From Zingiber officinale (lineage: Eukaryota > Streptophyta > Magnoliopsida > Zingiberales > Zingiberaceae): a stretch of 64,000 nucleotides of DNA. Positions 59,468-64,000 of this stretch are shown piece after piece. The DNA lies in the NCBI RefSeq assembly GCF_018446385.1, contig NC_055998.1, positions 22,251,173 to 22,315,172 on the forward strand, read 5' to 3'. Made by a program: the position numbers and the translations under genes. The notes below the pieces were generated by a model that ran no database searches, was not told where the DNA came from, and saw only the letters and a list, made by a program, of their open reading frames with translations. How positions within the stretch are numbered: position 1 is the first letter of the stretch; each line of letters begins with the position of its first letter.

Positions 59468-61572
59468 TGTTGGTTGATACTCGGAATATCATACCAGTTT
59501 CCCTGTACAAAAATTTTGTACAAGTCCTGAACCATTCCTAACAACCTATTGTGTTCTTTAGAAATTAAATTAGGAATCGCAAACGGAACTTAACATTATT
59601 GATTCCAAATTTAACTTATCTGTTCTTAGAGGTTTAGACTTGGATCGCAAACGATACTTAACATTATTGATCTAAATCCACCCATGTTACAAATTCAATT
59701 AAATATTAATTTCAGAGATCGACTTCCAGGTTAAACATGGCGAGGCACTAGGACTTCTTGGGTATGGGAGCATCCACCACTTCCTAGACAAAGCGTTTCA
59801 ACGAAATTTAATATTTAATTTCCTTATAGTAACCCTAGGTTTAACCAAAACGAACAATCGAATCACAAGTTCGAAAAAAACAAAACAACACAAACTCGAA
59901 TCACAAATTCGAAACCTAGAATCATATACCTCTTGTGTTTGGTATTTCAAAATCTATATAAAGAAAACTAGTATGATGCGGAATAGAATTACTAGTTATA
60001 CATTTCTTTGTAAGCAACAACCTCTTGATCTTCTATCGTATTCCTCTTCTTATCTCGGACGTCGTGTGGGCGACGATCTACTGAGACGAGAACCACCCAA
60101 GCTTTCTTCTTCTCCAAGCAAGTTTCGGCCACCACAAAAACTCCAAGAGAAGATGAGGTTCGGCCACCACCAAGCTCCAAGAGATGCTAAGAAACAATAC
60201 CTCCTATCTCTCCTTCTTCCTTTAACAAGATCCGGCCACCAACCAAGCTCCTTGAGATGAAGATGCCGCTGGCCAAGGAAGAAGAATAGGAGAGGGAGAG
60301 GAAGTGAGGGGCCGACCACCAACCAAGGAAGAGAGGAACCAAAGAAGATATCTTGTTCTAAGGTGAGGCACCTCTACCCTCTCTTTTATATTCTTTGGTC
60401 TTGGAAAATAAGGAAAGTTTTATTAAAACTTCCTTATTCTCTTTGCCAATGAAAGGAAAGTTTAATAAAATTTCTCTTTCAAACTATATATGGCCAGCCA
60501 CCTTAATCCCTCCAAATAAGGAAAGTTTAAAACACAAAATTAAAACTTCCTAATTTGTTTTCGGAAATTTTTAAATAAAATTTCTCTTTTGAAAATTCCC
60601 TTTATGGTTGGTCATAAAAGGAAACTTTTATAAATTAAAATCTCTCTATTAAACATGTGGATGATTTACAAAAAGAAAAGTTTTCTCTAAAATTAAAATC
60701 TTCCTTTCAATCTACAAATAAGGAAAGATATCAAATCTTTTCTTAATCTTTTGTAGAAATTATAAAAGGAAAGATTTAATTTTAAAACTCTCTTTTAAAT
60801 CATGAGGATGGTTACAAAAAAGGAAAGTTTTATCAAAAATTAAAATCTTCCTTTTAACTATAAATAAGGAAAGATATCAAACCTTTCACTTAATCTTTTG
60901 TAGAAAACTATAAAAGGAAAGATTTAAATTTTAAATTCTCTTTTAAAACCATGACATCCACATAAGAAAGATTTTAAAAAATAAAAACCTTTTAATTTAT
61001 TGTGGCCAGCCACACCAAGCTTGGGTTCAAGCTAGGGCCGACCACCTAATGAAACCAACTCACCTTGGTTTGGTCGGCCCTAGCTTGGGCTCCAAGCTAG
61101 GCTTGGCTGACCACCTTAAGGTGGGTAAGAAGGTGGGTATGGGTGGGTATAATACTTTATAAATAAGAGGCTATGATAGGGACCGAGAGGAGGAATTGGT
61201 TTTGGTCTCCCGATAAAATTAAGCTTCTCGTGTTCGCCCCGAACACCTAACTTAATTTCATCAATAATAATTCATACCACTAAAGAATTATTATTGAACT
61301 ACCGCACCAATCGCAAATTACATTTTGGGCTCCTTCTTATCATGAGTGTGTTAGTCTCCCTGTGTTTAAGATATAGAATGCCCACTAATTAAATGAGTTA
61401 CTGACAACTCACTTAATTAATATCTAGCTCCAAGAGTAGTACCACTCAATCTTATCGTCATGTCAGACTAAGTCCACCTGCAGGGTTTATATGACAATCC
61501 TTATGAGCTCCTCTTGGGGACATCATCAACCTAGATTACTAGGACATAGTTTTCTTCTATAATCAACAGCAC
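59468..61572 (-). mobile_element. 5' LTR of the outer copia (part), cut by a gypsy LTR
   Basis: Pairs with the LTR at 39040 by shared diagnostic blocks (for example gaagatatcttgttctaagg and ggtaagaaggtgggtatggg). It is cut at aatcaacagcac|TGTAACG, where the intact LTR reads aatcaacaacacacactata. The remaining part must lie beyond the window. Confidence 0.85.
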
Positions 61573-61737
61573 TGTAACGACCCAAAATTCCTCATTATGA
61601 GTCCTAATAGTACGTAAAAATATTTAGAAATGCTTTAGAAAAATTCTAGAGATTTTTAGAGTATTTTTATGTAATTTTTGGAGGTCGTTTGGTATTTTTA
61701 CTAAATGAAAGAAGTTTCGACAAAAATAATATCCAAG

Positions 61738-62141
61738 CCCAGATTCAAACCGGAGACCTCCGGCCGAGCCAACTTTTAAGCGAATCTGGCTGACCAAGTG
61801 TCCCAGCGGGCGTTGCTGATTAAAGAAGGAACAAAAATCTATTTAAGCAGTAGTTGAGGAATAGGAAATAAATAGAAAATAAATGAGAATAAAAGGGGCA
61901 GCTGAGGAATCAAACCCGTGACCTCTGACCCGGTCAAGATTTAGCAAAGCACAGCTGACCAGGTGGCCCAGCGAGCGTTGCCAATTAAAAAGGGGAATGG
62001 AATTTATTTAAGTAATAGTTAATAGGAAACAGAAAATAAATGGAAATAAAAGGGGCGGCTGAGGAATCGAACCCGCGACCTCTGACCCGGTCAGAGGTTT
62101 CGGTGAATCCGGCGGACCAAGAATCCAAGCGGATAGATCTG
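61738..62141 (-). repeat. Three tandem tRNA-like modules (about 157-165 bp period)
   Basis: Modules near 61738-61828, 61903-61999 and 62060-62141 each contain a box B-like sequence on the minus strand. It is exact in the third (GGTTCGATTCC within cgggttcgattcc) and has one or two changes in the others. The first two also have a box A-like tract upstream on the minus strand (gctgggccacctggtcagc). The modules alternate with A-rich sequence. Confidence 0.6.
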
Positions 62142-63139
62142 TTTAGAAAAGATAGAAGAATTTATTTAAGGAGTTAACAGAAATATTAAGTTATAAAAAG
62201 GGATAAGTTGATGCTCTGTTTTCCTGTGACCTAAACCATTCTCTCCTTCTCTTCTGTGTACGATGGCGGAGCTCGGGCAGAAAACAAAAGGAAGTTAGGG
62301 CATCGTCTCCGACGACCGGCCAAGGTCCTAGAAGCCCTTCTTGTTCGGTTGTGAGTCCAAGAAGCAAGGTAAGTGCTCTCACCTGCAGTAAGAGTAGTTC
62401 CGAGATTTCCTTTACTTGCTGCCATGAATTGAGGTTTCGGATTCTTGCTTCCTTCTTGATTTCGTAGCATGTTGTAAGGGCAATGCTCTTGATGTTTGCT
62501 GCCGAGAATCTCAAAGAAAGAAATGAATTGTTTAGTTAGGCATATGGTTTAGATTTCTACAGATTTCGGATTATGCTGTAAAGATTTGTTGATTGAGGTT
62601 ATGCTGCCGTGAGTTTTATAAAGAAGACGAGAAGGGGTTTTAATGGATTTGGCATGTAGGTTAGACTTCTCAGTTCTTATAATTAGCAACTCATAATTGG
62701 ATTTTTGTTAATTATGGTTACCTCAATGGACACAGTCGGCTCATATGGAGCCTTGCAAGTTCGGTTTGTGCTAAGGAAAGGGCGTGAATAATTTTAGTTC
62801 CGAGGTGTTCAATGGATTGTTGTGGCACAGTGTATGAGGAATGATTGTTCAGCATTACAGATTTTGATTTGTTTAGCATTGCAGATTTTGAATTGTTTAG
62901 CATTGCAGTTTTGATGGTTTAGCATTGGAAGATCCAATTTGATCTCTAGTAGCTTAATTAAATTTGTAGATCTTTGATTGTTTAGCATGAAGTTTGGTTG
63001 GAGCAATGAAAAGGGGCACAAGTAGTTTCCTTGGGGTTTGCTGTGCAATCCGATCATTCTTGGCTATTAGGCAATGAACATGAGATAGTATAGATTGGTT
63101 GTTGAGCATGTAAGTTTCGGTTAAGATCCTCTTAAGATT

Positions 63140-63370
63140 TTTGGTGGAACTTGTAGTGCAGATTTTTGGTGGAATTTATAGTGCAGATTTTTATTTAAGC
63201 TTATAGTGCAGATTTTAATTAAGCCTATAGTGTAGATTTTAATTAAGCTTATAGTGTAGATTTTTATTTAAGCTTATAGTGCATATTTTAATTAAGCCTA
63301 TAGTGCAGATTTTAATTAAGTTTATAGTGCAGATTTTAATTAAGCTTATAGTGCAGATTTTTTTTAATTA
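63140..63370. repeat. 24-bp minisatellite (cttatagtgcagattttaat)
   Basis: About nine adjacent units differing at a few sites (cagatt/tagatt/catatt; ttaatta/tttattta). A diverged counterpart sits at the same relative place in the 47415 and 51765 LTRs. Confidence 0.85.
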
Positions 63371-64000
63371 ATCTACAATTCTTATATATAGCATGCTTAG
63401 TCTTGCTTCAGTTCATATGGGACTACGGTCCAATGGGTGGGCTCCCATAGTTGCCCCTAGGTTCAGATAACCTAGTAAGAGCGAGATAATATAAATTAGC
63501 TTATGAATTAGTATTTTACTTTTATCAGTGGCACTGTGCTGGACTCTTAGTTGTCCTTGGGTTGGGCTCCCATAGTCGTTCCTAGGTTTAGATAACCTAC
63601 TAAACCCTACTAGATTCAGGACTAGCTACCTCGGGTCTAGTTAGGGATGCGCGCATAACAAGTACAGTTGCCGGGCCCATCAGCAGCTTGATTATTATTT
63701 TTATCTATTATGAAAATAGTTTTCAAAACTTCACAAATCAGTTACGTCAATATAGTTCAGATTCAACGTTAGCTTAGCATCAGTTTAGCTCAGCTTATGT
63801 ATCAGTTCAGTTACACTTATTATTCTGAAGTATAAAAGTATAAGTTTTGAATAAGTGAAATAAGCTTTACATGTTTAGCATTTCAGCATGTCTTGTTTCT
63901 TTTGCTATTAGATGAGCATGTGTAGTATTTCCTTTAAAGCATTCAGTTTTAGATTTATTTTATTCACATGCATATTAGAGTTTTGTGAGTTAGATAACGG

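Larger units (their letters stand above)
61573..64000 (+). mobile_element. LTR of another TGTAACGACC-family gypsy element (continues past the window)
   Basis: Starts TGTAACGACCCAAAATTCCT in the outer copia LTR; expected TSD agcac. Shares with the LTR at 47415 the order leader-like block (62265-62400, gtccaagaagcaaggtaagt then cacctgcag), cagattt minisatellite, and the block ending gatgcgcgcataac ... gggccc (63650-63680). Near the left end it has three antisense tRNA-like modules. No open frame of interest. Confidence 0.8.

Noticed and set aside
63140-63370. Regular 24-bp repeats resembling a CRISPR array
   Set aside because: No spacers between units and the host is a plant; this is a minisatellite in an LTR.

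Overview
The window is nuclear DNA of a flowering plant with a large, repeat-rich genome. Spliced genes with GT-AG introns, plant-only families (EIN3-like, cycling Dof, LTPG, PSY, ACHT) and plant LTR retrotransposons show this. A monocot, perhaps near the ginger order, is only a guess. I see no prokaryotic, organellar or viral genome features, and no rRNA or intact tRNA gene.

Layout. 1-2.8 kb: 3' end of a Ty3/gypsy-like element with a broken antisense ORF and an LTR. 3.8-24.3 kb: gene island. (i) A 3-exon GPI-anchored lipid-transfer protein (+). (ii) An EIN3/EIL ethylene transcription factor (+), with an intronless CDS and a long leader intron split by a possible uORF. (iii) A small 2-exon PSY-type sulfated-peptide precursor (-). 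(iv) A cycling Dof factor (CDF, +) with a 3 kb intron. (v) A 4-exon chloroplast ACHT thioredoxin (-), convergent with the CDF. Between them lie a Tourist-like MITE, a foldback element and a direct duplication.

24.8-37.9 kb: two hAT elements. The first (24787-26237) is a deletion derivative with a perfect 8-bp target-site duplication (TSD). The second (26870-37921) carries a broken TTF/DUF4371/hAT transposase. A MITE entered its N-terminal exon, and half of that MITE plus the exon was then amplified into four tandem copies of about 541 bp. Copy two was later hit by a solo LTR and by a minus-strand gypsy-type LTR.

37.9-64 kb: nested retrotransposons. A copia-like LTR with a gag start was invaded by a minus-strand copia element (LTRs 39040 and 59468). 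A related copia (LTR 44579) sits inside that one. A young Ty3/gypsy element with 3.2 kb LTRs (47415-54979, TSD GGTTC) sits in the inner copia, and another LTR of that family begins at 61573 and runs off the window.

Functionally the island holds ethylene signalling (EIL), photoperiod/clock output (CDF), plastid redox (ACHT), a growth/stress peptide (PSY) and a surface-lipid protein (LTPG). They do not form one pathway. I found no convincing new multi-gene system. The most novel material is transposon structure: the MITE-hAT tandem array, antisense tRNA-like modules and a conserved splice donor inside giant LTRs, and a recombinant copia nest.
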